From: an uncultured Methylobacter sp.
GTDB taxonomy: Bacteria > Pseudomonadota > Gammaproteobacteria > Methylococcales > Methylomonadaceae
DNA length: 64,000 nucleotides
Assembly (NCBI GenBank): GCA_903832775.1
Contig: CAILCX010000071.1
Location: 1-64,000 of the forward strand
Reading direction: 5' to 3'
The notes under the pieces are model-generated. The model was not told the origin of the DNA, did no database searches, and saw only the letters and a program-made list of their open reading frames with translations. The position numbers were made by a program, and so were the translations under genes. Below are positions 35,828-45,737 of the stretch, one piece after another (position 1 is the first letter of the stretch; each line of letters begins with the position of its first letter).

Positions 35828-35852
35828 TCGGGTTACGCTAAAGCTAACCCGA
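35828..35852. repeat. REP-like palindrome between aroK and aroB
   Basis: TCGGGTTA and TAACCCGA flank CGCTAAAGC, giving an 8-bp perfect stem. No T-run follows. It looks like an intergenic dispersed palindrome rather than a terminator, and lies 18 bp before aroB. Confidence 0.5.
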
Positions 35853-35870
35853 TCTACAACCTTAATAATT

Positions 35871-36956
35871 ATGAAAGAACTACTAGTTGAATTGGGTCAC
35901 CGCAGTTACCCAATCTACATAGGAGCTGGCTTATTAAACCAGTCCGAACTATTAAGCAAGCATATCAAAGCCAAACAGGTTGTTGTGGTGACTAATGAAA
36001 CCATTGCGCCCCTGTATTTGTCTGCGGTTTTAAAAAGCTTGCAAGCCTATAACGTTGAAACCGTGATACTGCCGGACGGTGAGCAATATAAGACTTTAGA
36101 GTTTGTCACGCACATTTTTGACAAACTGTTGGCTTGCAAGTTTAGTCGTAATTCTACTCTGATTGCTTTAGGTGGTGGTGTGATTGGCGACATGGGTGGC
36201 TTTGCTGCAGCCTGTTACCAGCGCGGCATTGCTTTTTTACAAATTCCCACAACCTTGCTGGCACAGGTCGATTCTTCGGTTGGCGGCAAAACCGGCGTTA
36301 ATCATCCCCTGGGTAAAAATATGATTGGCGCTTTTTACCAGCCACAATGCGTTATCGCTGATGCCGATGTGCTGGATACGCTGGATGATCGTCAATTAGC
36401 GGCTGGTCTGGCCGAAGTTATCAAATACGGTTTAATCCGGGATTTGGAGTTTTTCGAATGGCTCGAAAACAATATTGATGTCTTATTGGCCAGAGATAAA
36501 CCGGCATTAGCTTATGCGATCCAAAAATCCTGTCTCAATAAAGCCGAAATCGTCGCTGAAGATGAAACCGAAACCGGTATTCGCGCCACGTTAAATCTGG
36601 GTCATACCTTTGGTCATGCGATAGAAACCGGCTCGGGCTACGGAACTTATCTTCATGGTGAAGCGGTTGCGATTGGGACCTGTCAGGCGGCCGATCTTTC
36701 CAGAAGGTTAGGCTTGCTGGATTCAGATTATGCTGTTGAAAGAATTATTGCACTCTTTATAAAAGTTGGACTACCTGTGACGCCTCCGGAAAGCCTGGAT
36801 ACCGATCGATTTTTGGAATTGATGGCAGTAGATAAAAAGAATGTTGACGGTCAGATCAGACTGATTTTGTTAAAAGAAATCGGTTTGGCGACTTTGCCCG
36901 TCGACGTAGCACTCGACTCATTAAAGATGACACTTAAAACCTATGGTAGAAGATGA
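35871..36956 (+). CDS. aroB: 3-dehydroquinate synthase
   Basis: This 361-aa NAD- and metal-dependent enzyme converts DAHP to 3-dehydroquinate, the second step of the shikimate pathway. It shows [50 protein letters not shown], and the metal ligands in [19 protein letters not shown] and HGEAVAIG. Its 3' end overlaps the damX start by 14 bp. Confidence 0.95.
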   Translation: MKELLVELGHRSYPIYIGAGLLNQSELLSKHIKAKQVVVVTNETIAPLYLSAVLKSLQAYNVETVILPDGEQYKTLEFVTHIFDKLLACKFSRNSTLIALGGGVIGDMGGFAAACYQRGIAFLQIPTTLLAQVDSSVGGKTGVNHPLGKNMIGAFYQPQCVIADADVLDTLDDRQLAAGLAEVIKYGLIRDLEFFEWLENNIDVLLARDKPALAYAIQKSCLNKAEIVAEDETETGIRATLNLGHTFGHAIETGSGYGTYLHGEAVAIGTCQAADLSRRLGLLDSDYAVERIIALFIKVGLPVTPPESLDTDRFLELMAVDKKNVDGQIRLILLKEIGLATLPVDVALDSLKMTLKTYGRR

Positions 36957-38391
36957 TACTTTTACTTATCAAGTAAAATCATTGCCCCGCGAGAACATAA
37001 ACAAGGCTCAGACGATTTCGACTGTCCATGCTCTGATTTCTAGGGAACGTACGCAAAAGCTTGATTTATTGCTCCATTTGCTATCGAATCTGAACCAAGG
37101 CTTAGCTGTATGTGGCCCCAAAGGTATTGGGAAAACGACACTGCTAACCTTGATGCAGGAACGTAATACCGAGTTATTTCGCTATTGCCTGATACCGGGC
37201 AACACCAATGTCAGTTTTGAGGAAATTCATGATCAATTATCCCTGGCACTTACCGGTAGGGTAGTGCCATCGCTGTCTACCATGCTGAGTGAGATTGCAA
37301 GTCAGCATAAACAGGTGGTCTTGATTGTCGATAATGCCGGTGAATTAGTTCCCGGTTTGATTAACGCTATTATTCAATATGCGGCTGCAAATCCGGTTTT
37401 GAGAGTTATCTTTGCTTTAACGCATGATGAATTACAATTGAAACGGGGTTCTGATAAAGTCGTTGATGATTGTCATATCATTGAAATACCAACTTTATCG
37501 GAAAAACAGTGTGGTGATTTTTTACAGCATCTCTCGACAAAACCCGGTTTAAATCTGTCCTTTAAAGCGATCACCGAAAATATGATCGCGCATATTTACC
37601 GGGAAACACATGGCGTACCCGGTAGGATTATCGAGCAGTTATCCGGCAAGTCCCGCAGCAAAAATGGCGGCGGGTTTAAATGGACAATTGCCCTGCTAGC
37701 TGCCGGCGCCATTGCTTTGGTTTTAGGTATTCAGGGGCAACCTTGGCTCCAAAACTTTAATAAAATGCAGATTCCTGCAGTCGTTGAACAAAAAACTGAA
37801 ACTGTCCAGATTCAGCCTCAAAAACCGGAATCTCAAATAACGCTTACACTGCCTCCGGTTGAAACCGTTCCGTTATTGAACTCTACATTACTTGATTCAA
37901 CAGGAGAAAAAGCTGGTCAATCAGAAGATGTTAGTTTAGCAAAAATGGTCGATGAACAATCTGCTCTCGCCTCGGAAACTAAAGCCCAAACCGAGCAACT
38001 ACTCAATGCAGTGCCACTGGATCAGCAAACCGAAAACAAGCCAGCTGAATTGCCTCAACAAAAAGCGATTGAACCGATCTTGGTTCAGCCTGAAAAATCA
38101 AAAAACGCAGAAGTGAAAGCGGCTGTAAAAACGGATTCTGCATTACAATCGGGAAAAAATTTCACTCTCCAGCTCATTGTTTTATCCAAGCAAGCCTCGG
38201 TTAATGGTCTGTTGAAAAAATATCCGTCGTTATCAGCTGGTATTAGAACGATCAAGACGATAGCCAACGATCAGGAAAAATTTGTTTTAGAATACGGCTC
38301 TTATCCTGATGCGATATCAGCCAGCAAAGCTAGACAGTCCTTGCCTGCTGAGTTTCATAATGCAATGGTAAGAAAATCGGGTTCACGATAA
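36943..38391 (+). CDS. damX: DamX-like AAA ATPase with SPOR domain
   Basis: This 482-aa inner-membrane protein has an N-terminal AAA/ExeA-like domain (about residues 25-230; Walker [24 protein letters not shown] as Walker B). A transmembrane helix ([18 protein letters not shown], about residues 246-263), a Gln/Glu/Pro-rich linker and a C-terminal SPOR domain (from about residue 405) follow. SPOR domains bind denuded glycans at the septum. The DamX position after aroB is conserved; E. coli DamX lacks an obvious ATPase, while the Pseudomonas PA5037-type protein is similar to this one. Confidence 0.88.
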   Translation: MVEDDTFTYQVKSLPRENINKAQTISTVHALISRERTQKLDLLLHLLSNLNQGLAVCGPKGIGKTTLLTLMQERNTELFRYCLIPGNTNVSFEEIHDQLSLALTGRVVPSLSTMLSEIASQHKQVVLIVDNAGELVPGLINAIIQYAAANPVLRVIFALTHDELQLKRGSDKVVDDCHIIEIPTLSEKQCGDFLQHLSTKPGLNLSFKAITENMIAHIYRETHGVPGRIIEQLSGKSRSKNGGGFKWTIALLAAGAIALVLGIQGQPWLQNFNKMQIPAVVEQKTETVQIQPQKPESQITLTLPPVETVPLLNSTLLDSTGEKAGQSEDVSLAKMVDEQSALASETKAQTEQLLNAVPLDQQTENKPAELPQQKAIEPILVQPEKSKNAEVKAAVKTDSALQSGKNFTLQLIVLSKQASVNGLLKKYPSLSAGIRTIKTIANDQEKFVLEYGSYPDAISASKARQSLPAEFHNAMVRKSGSR

Positions 38392-38443
38392 CTGACGCAA
38401 GCATCCATTTATCGTAAACCTCTCACCTTTCACCTAGAAATTT

Positions 38444-39511
38444 ATGACCGCATTAAAAAATGACACTTTTATTAGAGCACTGTTAAAGCAACCCGTAGAC
38501 TACACCCCAGTGTGGATGATGCGTCAAGCCGGACGCTATTTGCCCGAATACAGGGCAGTTCGGGAGCAAGCCGGCAGTTTTTTACAGCTATGCACCAATC
38601 CTGAATTGGCGTGCGAAGTCACTTTACAACCATTAAGACGGTTTGACTTTGATGCCGCAATTTTATTTTCGGATATATTAACAATACCCGATGCCATGGG
38701 TTTGGGACTTTATTTTACCGAAGGCGAAGGTCCCAAATTTAGCAATCCAGTCAGAACCGCTGCCGATGTGCACAAGTTGCCGATTCCAGATCCTGAAATA
38801 GAATTGCGATATGTGGTTGATGCAGTCCGCTTGATCCGAAAAAACTTACAGGGCAGCGTGCCGTTAATCGGTTTTTCCGGAAGTCCATGGACTTTGGCAA
38901 CCTATATGGTTGAAGGCGGTAGCAGCAAAAGCTTTCAAAAAGTTAAAAGCATGATGTATGAACAACCTCAGTTGATGCATATCATGTTGGATAAGCTGGC
39001 GCAATCGGTTGCGGCTTATTTGAATGCCCAGATTGAGGCGGGTGCTCAGGTGGTGATGTTGTTTGATACCTGGGGAGGGATGTTAACCAGCGAAGATTAC
39101 ATCGATTTTTCCTTGCATTACGCCAAACAAGTCCGGTCTTTACTGAAAACGACAATTGACGGACAACAGATTCCCACAATCTTGTTCACAAAAGGCGGTG
39201 GACTTTGGCTGGAAGCCATGGCAGACTCAGGCTACGATGCTTTGGGGCTGGATTGGCAGACCGATATCGGCGTGGCAAGATCGCGCGTCGGTGACAAGGT
39301 TGCGTTACAAGGTAATATGGATCCGGTCTCGCTTTATGCCAATCCTGAAGTCATCGCCGGAAAAGTAAAAACTATTTTAGAAAAATACGGTTCGGGTTCA
39401 GGCCATGTATTTAATTTGGGTCATGGTATTTTGCCGGATATGAATCCAGAGCATGTTAAAGCTATGGTTGATGCCGTGCATCAACATAGTCGAGTTTATA
39501 ATCAGATTTAA
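38444..39511 (+). CDS. hemE: Uroporphyrinogen decarboxylase
   Basis: This 355-aa enzyme decarboxylates uroporphyrinogen III to coproporphyrinogen III in haem synthesis. Diagnostic motifs are [16 protein letters not shown] near residue 21 and [18 protein letters not shown] near residue 145. [18 protein letters not shown] contains the catalytic aspartate. It lies 52 bp after damX, as in the aroK-aroB-damX-(gltBD)-hemE order of Pseudomonas. Confidence 0.96.
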   Translation: MTALKNDTFIRALLKQPVDYTPVWMMRQAGRYLPEYRAVREQAGSFLQLCTNPELACEVTLQPLRRFDFDAAILFSDILTIPDAMGLGLYFTEGEGPKFSNPVRTAADVHKLPIPDPEIELRYVVDAVRLIRKNLQGSVPLIGFSGSPWTLATYMVEGGSSKSFQKVKSMMYEQPQLMHIMLDKLAQSVAAYLNAQIEAGAQVVMLFDTWGGMLTSEDYIDFSLHYAKQVRSLLKTTIDGQQIPTILFTKGGGLWLEAMADSGYDALGLDWQTDIGVARSRVGDKVALQGNMDPVSLYANPEVIAGKVKTILEKYGSGSGHVFNLGHGILPDMNPEHVKAMVDAVHQHSRVYNQI

Positions 39512-39549
39512 GTGTTTTGCATATATTATCAAGTTAAGGAGTTGCGATC

Positions 39550-40011
39550 ATGAAAGCATTAAAAAATATTTTGGCTATCACTTTACTCGCCGTCAATGTC
39601 AGCGTTAATGCGGGCAATTCTGACAAACCTATCGATATTGTTGTACACAGAAGTCCAAGTTGTACTTGTTGCGGCAAGTGGCTTGAGCATTTAAAACAAA
39701 ATAACTTTAATGTAAAAGATGTTGTCACCGAAGATGTCCAGGCGCTAAAAAATCAGCACGGTGTTACCCAGGAACTGGCATCCTGTCACACTGCGCTTGT
39801 CGGTGGATATGTGGTTGAAGGTCATGTGCCTGCTTCTGACATTAAAAAACTATTAAACACCAAACCTAATGTTGTCGGTATAGCGGTTCCCGGCATGGTT
39901 AATGGCAGTCCCGGCATGGAAATGGGCACTAAAAAAGACGCTTTTAAAGTGGTCAGTTTTGATGCTGAAAACAAGATTAAGGAATTCAGTAGCTACGAAG
40001 GTACAAAATGA
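39550..40011 (+). CDS. DUF411 family periplasmic metal-binding protein
   Basis: This 153-aa protein has a signal peptide (ILAITLLAVNVSVNAG) and a DUF411 domain with the characteristic HRSPSCTCCGKWLEHL motif, whose three cysteines probably bind copper or another soft metal. CHTALVGGYVVEGHVPASDIKKLL and GIAVPGMVNGSPGMEMG are typical of the family. DUF411 genes often sit with copper-handling genes, but here the neighbours are hemE and glk. Its stop overlaps the glk start by 4 bp. Confidence 0.88.
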   Translation: MKALKNILAITLLAVNVSVNAGNSDKPIDIVVHRSPSCTCCGKWLEHLKQNNFNVKDVVTEDVQALKNQHGVTQELASCHTALVGGYVVEGHVPASDIKKLLNTKPNVVGIAVPGMVNGSPGMEMGTKKDAFKVVSFDAENKIKEFSSYEGTK

Positions 40012-40994
40012 TCCTCGCGGGCGATGTCGGTGGAACCAAAACCATTCTGGCGCTTTTTGAAACTGGGAGCGAAAGTCTTAACGTCCTGAAGAAACAGCAA
40101 TTTGCCAGTGCCGATTATCAAACATTTACTGAACTGTTGGACGTTTTTTTGACCGATGTGGATGGTGTTGAAATAAAGGCCGTTTGTATTGGTGTAGCTG
40201 GAATCGTTGCCAATGGCGTTTGCGAAACTACCAATTTACCTTGGTTATTGTGCTGTAATGAAATTGGCGAACGCGTCAATAGTCAAAAAGTCTGGTTATT
40301 GAATGATCTGGAGGCTTCGGCTTGGGGTTTGTTGGATTTGCCGGAGCAATATTTTGTCGAATTAAATCCTGATGCCACGCAGCAGCAGGGCAACTTGGCT
40401 GTGGTTGCAGCCGGAACCGGTTTGGGTGAAGCTATCATTGCGTGGGATGGTGTTGCCCATCATGTAATTGCCAGTGAAGGTGGTCATGCTGATTTTGCAC
40501 CGGGTAATGAACAGGAAATAGCGTTGCTCAGGCATTTAATGAAAAAATACCCCGACCATGTCAGTTGTGAACGACTAATCTCGGGTGAAGGATTGGTTAA
40601 CATTTACGAGTTTTTAAATGATATCAATTACGCGGCATCAACTCCGGAAACCGAAAAACAACTGGCTGATAGAGATCCTGCGTCCGTCATAGGTGAATCC
40701 GGCGTAACCGGAAGTGATGCCTTATGCGTAGAGGCCTTAAAGCTGTTTTGCCGTTTATATGGTTCTGAAGCTGGCAATATGGCACTTAAATGTCTGCCTT
40801 ATGGTGGTGTTTATCTTGCCGGAGGCATAGGGGCAAAAATCTTGCCGGTGTTGCAACAAGGCGGTTTTATGAGCGCCTTTTTGGCGAAAGGCCGTTGTCG
40901 AACTATGTTGCAGACTATATCAATTAAAGTATGCATTAACCCCGAAGTCGCTTTGATGGGTGCGTTAAGTTACGCTAAAAAGCGAACAGTGTAA
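40008..40994 (+). CDS. glk: Glucokinase
   Basis: This 328-aa ATP-dependent sugar kinase belongs to the E. coli Glk (ROK-distant) family. It starts MILAGDVGGTKTILALFE, has NDLEASAWGLL, AAGTGLGEAIIAWDG and EGGHADFAPGNEQEIALL, and ends with YLAGGIGAKILPVL. It phosphorylates glucose to glucose 6-phosphate. It is coupled to the DUF411 gene by an ATGA overlap. Confidence 0.93.
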   Translation: MILAGDVGGTKTILALFETGSESLNVLKKQQFASADYQTFTELLDVFLTDVDGVEIKAVCIGVAGIVANGVCETTNLPWLLCCNEIGERVNSQKVWLLNDLEASAWGLLDLPEQYFVELNPDATQQQGNLAVVAAGTGLGEAIIAWDGVAHHVIASEGGHADFAPGNEQEIALLRHLMKKYPDHVSCERLISGEGLVNIYEFLNDINYAASTPETEKQLADRDPASVIGESGVTGSDALCVEALKLFCRLYGSEAGNMALKCLPYGGVYLAGGIGAKILPVLQQGGFMSAFLAKGRCRTMLQTISIKVCINPEVALMGALSYAKKRTV

Positions 40995-41012
40995 TCATCG
41001 TAAATACGTTTG

Positions 41013-41043
41013 GTGGAGGCGATTGAATTCGCCTCCCACTTTA
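41013..41043. terminator. Terminator between convergent glk and RND operon
   Basis: GGAGGCGA (41015-41022) pairs perfectly with TCGCCTCC (41029-41036) across a 6-nt loop and is followed by CACTTTAT. It lies between converging genes and may act on both sides; the T-runs are short. Confidence 0.6.
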
Positions 41044-42552
41044 TCAACGAACTGTTTTATCCAAAATATCTGCTTCCCAGCCACCACCTAATGCTTTATA
41101 TAAAGCGGTCAGCGAAGTCGCAGTGGCGGTTTCACTTTGAGTCAAACGCTGTTGATCTTGTAATAAGCGCAATTCGGCATCCAGTACTGTCAGAAAATCA
41201 CTGACACCTTCCTGAAAGCGCAGATGAGCTAATTCAACGGCCTTTATACTGGCTTGAGCTGCCGAAGCCAGTAGTTCTTGTCGACTTTTTTCACGATTGT
41301 AATTCACCAACGCATTTTCTGTTTCTTCCAAAGCGTTCAGCACCGTTTGCTCATATTGAGCCAGACTGGCTTCGGCGCGAGCGTCGGCGGCTTTTATTCG
41401 TGCATAGACCCGGCCCAGATCCAGGGCCGCCCAGCTAATTCTTGGGCCTAAGGAATATGAATCTGACCGCGCTGCGCCAACGCCTGAAAAAGTAGTGGCC
41501 TCAAGCGCAATAGTGCCGACAAAAGTGACTTTTGGAAACAGATCAGCGGTCGCTACGCCAATACGGGCGGTAGCCGCTGCCAACGAGCGTTCGGCAATGC
41601 GAATGTCAGGACGTCGACGCAGAAGTTCTGCGGGCTGACCGATTTGAATGGTCTTGGGAATTGAAGGAAACGGCGCGGGTTGCGACAATTTGCCTGTCAG
41701 AGCGCCCGGCAGTTGTCCGGTAAGTACGCTGAGCCGGTGCATGGCTTGAATAATAGCGCTTTCCAAAGGTGGAACTAGAGCGAGAGTGGTATCGAGTTGA
41801 GCGGTCGCCCTGGCTGTATCGAGTTCCGTCCCACGGCCGCCCTCAAGTCTGAGGCGAGTGATTTCCAATGTTTGGTTTTGGTTTCTGGCGTTCTTTTTTG
41901 CCACTGCCAACTGGTTTTGTGCGCCCCGTAATTCGAAATAATTTCTGGCCACTTCCGCGACCAAGCTTACACTAAGATCACGAAGACTGGCTTCCTGGGC
42001 ATCCACTTCATCACTGCTTGCTTCTACGTTACGGCGCACCCGACCAAATAAATCGACTTCCCAAAAAGCGTCAAAACCGGTGTTGTAAAGTTTAAGTTCA
42101 CGCGGTGCGTAATTCAGGTTGTTCAAGGCACCGATACTGCGTTTTTGCTCGGTATAATTGGCATGCGAAGTGATGGTAGGCGCTAAATTCAGTCCGGCGT
42201 CCATGTACAAAGCTCGCGCTTCATGGAGATTGGCGTGGGCAACCTTAAGATCTCGGTTATGCTGTAACGTTTGTTCGACAAGTTCAGTCAGCTCACGATC
42301 TTGAAATAACTTCCACCAGGTAGTTTCTATTCCTTGCCCGGAGAATTCGGCTAGCCCCGCGTTTGAGTAAGTAGCACCGATCTCATTAGCCGGCGTTTTA
42401 TAGTCAGGTCCGACTGCACAACTACTAAGTGTTACTATACAAACCAAGGGCAGGCCCAAGATTTTTACTTTTTTTAAAACTACGGTTTTTAAACTAAGGC
42501 GTGGCTTTCCCCAAGCCCCTTGTGAAATTTTTTTGAATAATAAATATTTCAT
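41044..42552 (-). CDS. RND efflux outer-membrane factor (NodT/OprM-like lipoprotein)
   Basis: This 502-aa outer-membrane channel completes the tripartite pump encoded by the two genes upstream. The lipobox LSSCAVGPDYKTP (about residues 42-54) marks a lipoprotein, preceded by a longer than usual basic N-terminus, so a start further in is possible. Two OEP repeats follow, including LRRRPDIRIAERSLAAATARIGVATADLFP, a family hallmark. Its start overlaps the permease stop by 4 bp. Confidence 0.92.
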   Translation of the reverse strand: MKYLLFKKISQGAWGKPRLSLKTVVLKKVKILGLPLVCIVTLSSCAVGPDYKTPANEIGATYSNAGLAEFSGQGIETTWWKLFQDRELTELVEQTLQHNRDLKVAHANLHEARALYMDAGLNLAPTITSHANYTEQKRSIGALNNLNYAPRELKLYNTGFDAFWEVDLFGRVRRNVEASSDEVDAQEASLRDLSVSLVAEVARNYFELRGAQNQLAVAKKNARNQNQTLEITRLRLEGGRGTELDTARATAQLDTTLALVPPLESAIIQAMHRLSVLTGQLPGALTGKLSQPAPFPSIPKTIQIGQPAELLRRRPDIRIAERSLAAATARIGVATADLFPKVTFVGTIALEATTFSGVGAARSDSYSLGPRISWAALDLGRVYARIKAADARAEASLAQYEQTVLNALEETENALVNYNREKSRQELLASAAQASIKAVELAHLRFQEGVSDFLTVLDAELRLLQDQQRLTQSETATATSLTALYKALGGGWEADILDKTVR

Positions 42553-45500
42553 AAGTCGTGCCCCGAAGAAATTTTATGGGGTGATTTGGCTCTCGAAGCT
42601 TGCCAACGTTGAGCCAGTCCCTGCGCGATGACATAGAACACCGGCGTTAACACCAAGCCAAACAAGGTCACGCCCAACATACCGCTAAATACCGCAGTGC
42701 CCAACAGTTGGCGTGATTCTGCTCCAGCGCCCTGGGCGATGACCAAGGGAAACACGCCCATAATAAAAGCAAATGAGGTCATCAATATAGGTCGCAAGCG
42801 GATACGTGATGCTTCGATCGCCGCGTCGAAGCGATTAAGACCGGCTTCTTGTCGCCGTTTTGCAAACTCAACGATCAAAATGGCGTTCTTGCTGGCCAAT
42901 CCCACCAGTACAATAAAGCCGACCTGGGTAAAGATATTGTTATCCATATCGCGTAACCAAACTCCGGCCAAAGAGGACAGAATGCACATGGGTACAATCA
43001 AGATCACGGCAAAAGGTAAAGACCAGCTTTCATATTGTGCGGCCAATGCCAGGAACACAAATATCACGCTTAACGGAAAAACCAGCAGGGCGACGTTTCC
43101 GGCCAGAACTTGTTGCAGACTGAGTTCTGTCCATTCAAAATCGAAGCCAGGTGGCAGTTCTGCATTGAGAAGTTTATTCATCACCGTAATCGCCTGACTG
43201 GAGCTGACACCGGGTAAAGTACTGCCGTTAATTTCCGCAGCCGGATACATGTTGTAGCGCGTTATCTTGTCAGGTCCAGAGATTTCTTTGACCGATAACA
43301 GTGAACCCAACGGCACCATTCCGCCTTGTAGATTTTTGGTTTTTAGCTCGCTTATGTCCGACGGTTTCATCCGAAACTCAGAATCAGCTTGCGCGACCAC
43401 CTGATAGTTCCGTCCAAAGCTACTAAAGTCATTTATGTAAAGTGAACCCAGATAAATCTGTAAAGTATCAAAAACATCTTTCAAAGCTACATCCATAGCC
43501 TTGGTTCGGGTACGATCAACATCCAGAAAAAGTTGTGGCACGCCGGCACGAAAGGTCGTGAACAAACCGACCAGACCTGGTTGTTGACTGCCCTTGGCGA
43601 TGAACTCGTTGGTAGTAATCTGCAAAGCCTCAATACCGGCATTTGACCGATCCTGAATTTGTAGTTTGAAACCGCCCACCGAACTCATGCCGCGAATTGG
43701 CGGTGGGGCAAACACGGCTATATTGGCGCCCTCGACCTGGGCGAGACGCTGCCCCAGATTTTTAATCACCGCATTGGCATGAAGTTCGGGGTGACTGGCG
43801 CGTTCATCAAAGCCATCAAGTCTCGCGAACAAGGTGGCAACATTCGATTGGCTGGAACCGCTCAAAATGGAAAAACCGGCGTAGGCATTAACATGCTTAA
43901 CACCCTCTGTTTCCATAATAATTCGGGTCGCTTGTTGCACCACTTCTTGTGTCCGCGCCAGTGACGCTGCATCTGGTAATTGGGCATACATAATCAGATA
44001 GCCCTGATCCTGTTGCGGAATGAAACCGTTAGGCACTTTTTCAAAGGCCAGAAAATTGAGCCCATTAAGTCCGGCATAAAGAATCAGCACAACTGCCGTC
44101 ATGCGTATCAGTTTACCAACCAGTTTTGCATAACCCTCGCTAAACGCATCGAAAAAGCGATTAAAGCGGAAAAAAAACCAACCAAACAAACGATCAAACA
44201 AGCGCGTGAAACTGTCTTTATCGCCATGCGCTCTATCCAGCAACAGTGCGCACAGGGCAGGGCTCAGGGTCAGCGAGTTGAATGCCGAAATGACCGTGGA
44301 AACCGCGATGGTGAGCGCAAACTGTTTATAGAATGCCCCTGAAACACCAGTAATAAAGGCAGTAGGTACAAACACGGCGACCAACACTAACGCTGTGGCA
44401 ATGATGGGACCAACCACTTCTTCCATAGCTTTACGTGTGGCATCTCTGGCCGACAATCCCAAAGTGATGTGTCGCTCGACATTCTCAACTACCACGATGG
44501 CATCATCGACAACAATACCGATAGCCAACACCAGACCAAACAAGGATAAGGTGTTTAGCGACAGACCCAAGGCTGCCATGACAGCAAAAGTCCCAATTAA
44601 TGAAACCGGAACCGCCAGCAAAGGAATAATTGTGGCACGCCAGTTTTGCAAAAATATCACCACCACCAGCACCACTAACAGAAGCGCCTCGAACAGGGTT
44701 TTAATAACTGCGTCGATGGACTGCTGAACAAACACAACTGTATCGTAAACTAGCAGATAATCAAGGCCTTGCGGAAAGTGTGGCTTAAGTTTTTCCATGG
44801 CGTCAACCACAGCTTTTTTGGTTTCAAGCGCATTGGAACCCGGCAACTGAAAGATAGCGAGACCAACAGTTTGTTCACCATCCAGAAACAATCCGGAATT
44901 GTAGTCTCTAGCGCCCAGTTCAATTCGGGCTACGTCCTTAAGGCGGGTAACCTGTCCCTCTTTGCCTTTTTTAATCACAATTTCAGCAAATTGCTCAACT
45001 TCGGAAAGTCTGCCCGTCGTGCTGACCGTGTACTGGAAATCCGTATTTTTCTGGGTTGGTTGTTGCCCCACCACGCCAGCCGCGACCTGCACATTTTGTT
45101 CTCGAATGGCATTGATCACATCATTGGCGGTCAAATTGCGGGCGGCGATTTTGTCCGGATTTAACCACAAGCGCATACTGTAATCACGGGCACCAAAAAC
45201 AATAATATCACCGACTCCCGGCAATCGGGCCAGCGTGTCTTTAAGTTGCAGAACCGCGTAATTGCTTAAATAAACGCTATCATAGCGCTTATCGGGTGAG
45301 ATCAGATTGACGACCAGGCTCAGATCAGGACTGCGTTTTTTTACGCTGATACCTTGCCGACTGACTTCCTGAGGCAGTCTGGGTTCGGCCAAAGCCACCC
45401 GATTTTGTACCAACACCTGTGCCTTATCCAGATTTGTGCCTGGCCTAAAGGTAATTGTGAGGGCCATGTAACCGCTATTGGTCGATTGTGAAGACATGTA

Positions 45501-45737
45501 CAACATGTCCTCGACGCCATTAACTTCCTGTTCGATTGGCGTTGCAACAGTTTCAGCCACTACCTGCGCATTGGCACCTGGATAAGTGGTACTCACTACC
45601 ACGGTAGGCGGTGCAATTTCCGGATATTGGGCGATAGGAAGTCCAATCAGTGCAAGAGCCCCGACAATAACGATAACTATCGATAAAACCGAGGCAAAAA
45701 TTGGCCGATCAATGAAAAAATGGGTAAAACGGTTCAT
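42549..45737 (-). CDS. RND multidrug efflux permease (HAE1, AcrB/MexB-like)
   Basis: This 1062-aa inner-membrane proton antiporter exports hydrophobic or amphiphilic compounds. It begins FFIDRPIFASVLSIVIVIVGALALIGLPIAQYPEIAPP, contains the proton-relay aspartates in GIVVDDAIVVVENVERH (about residue 407), and has the repeated loops and 12 helices of the HAE1 family, e.g. FVFLALAAQYESWSLPFAVI. The substrate range cannot be read from sequence. It overlaps both neighbours by 4 bp, making a coupled MFP-RND-OMF operon. Confidence 0.95.
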   Translation of the reverse strand: MNRFTHFFIDRPIFASVLSIVIVIVGALALIGLPIAQYPEIAPPTVVVSTTYPGANAQVVAETVATPIEQEVNGVEDMLYMSSQSTNSGYMALTITFRPGTNLDKAQVLVQNRVALAEPRLPQEVSRQGISVKKRSPDLSLVVNLISPDKRYDSVYLSNYAVLQLKDTLARLPGVGDIIVFGARDYSMRLWLNPDKIAARNLTANDVINAIREQNVQVAAGVVGQQPTQKNTDFQYTVSTTGRLSEVEQFAEIVIKKGKEGQVTRLKDVARIELGARDYNSGLFLDGEQTVGLAIFQLPGSNALETKKAVVDAMEKLKPHFPQGLDYLLVYDTVVFVQQSIDAVIKTLFEALLLVVLVVVIFLQNWRATIIPLLAVPVSLIGTFAVMAALGLSLNTLSLFGLVLAIGIVVDDAIVVVENVERHITLGLSARDATRKAMEEVVGPIIATALVLVAVFVPTAFITGVSGAFYKQFALTIAVSTVISAFNSLTLSPALCALLLDRAHGDKDSFTRLFDRLFGWFFFRFNRFFDAFSEGYAKLVGKLIRMTAVVLILYAGLNGLNFLAFEKVPNGFIPQQDQGYLIMYAQLPDAASLARTQEVVQQATRIIMETEGVKHVNAYAGFSILSGSSQSNVATLFARLDGFDERASHPELHANAVIKNLGQRLAQVEGANIAVFAPPPIRGMSSVGGFKLQIQDRSNAGIEALQITTNEFIAKGSQQPGLVGLFTTFRAGVPQLFLDVDRTRTKAMDVALKDVFDTLQIYLGSLYINDFSSFGRNYQVVAQADSEFRMKPSDISELKTKNLQGGMVPLGSLLSVKEISGPDKITRYNMYPAAEINGSTLPGVSSSQAITVMNKLLNAELPPGFDFEWTELSLQQVLAGNVALLVFPLSVIFVFLALAAQYESWSLPFAVILIVPMCILSSLAGVWLRDMDNNIFTQVGFIVLVGLASKNAILIVEFAKRRQEAGLNRFDAAIEASRIRLRPILMTSFAFIMGVFPLVIAQGAGAESRQLLGTAVFSGMLGVTLFGLVLTPVFYVIAQGLAQRWQASRAKSPHKISSGHDL

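Noticed and set aside
43980-44342. 120-aa plus-strand ORF inside the RND permease
   Set aside because: The minus-strand AcrB-like protein is intact across this region, so the ORF is an antisense shadow; the same applies to the other plus-strand ORFs at 42697-45771.
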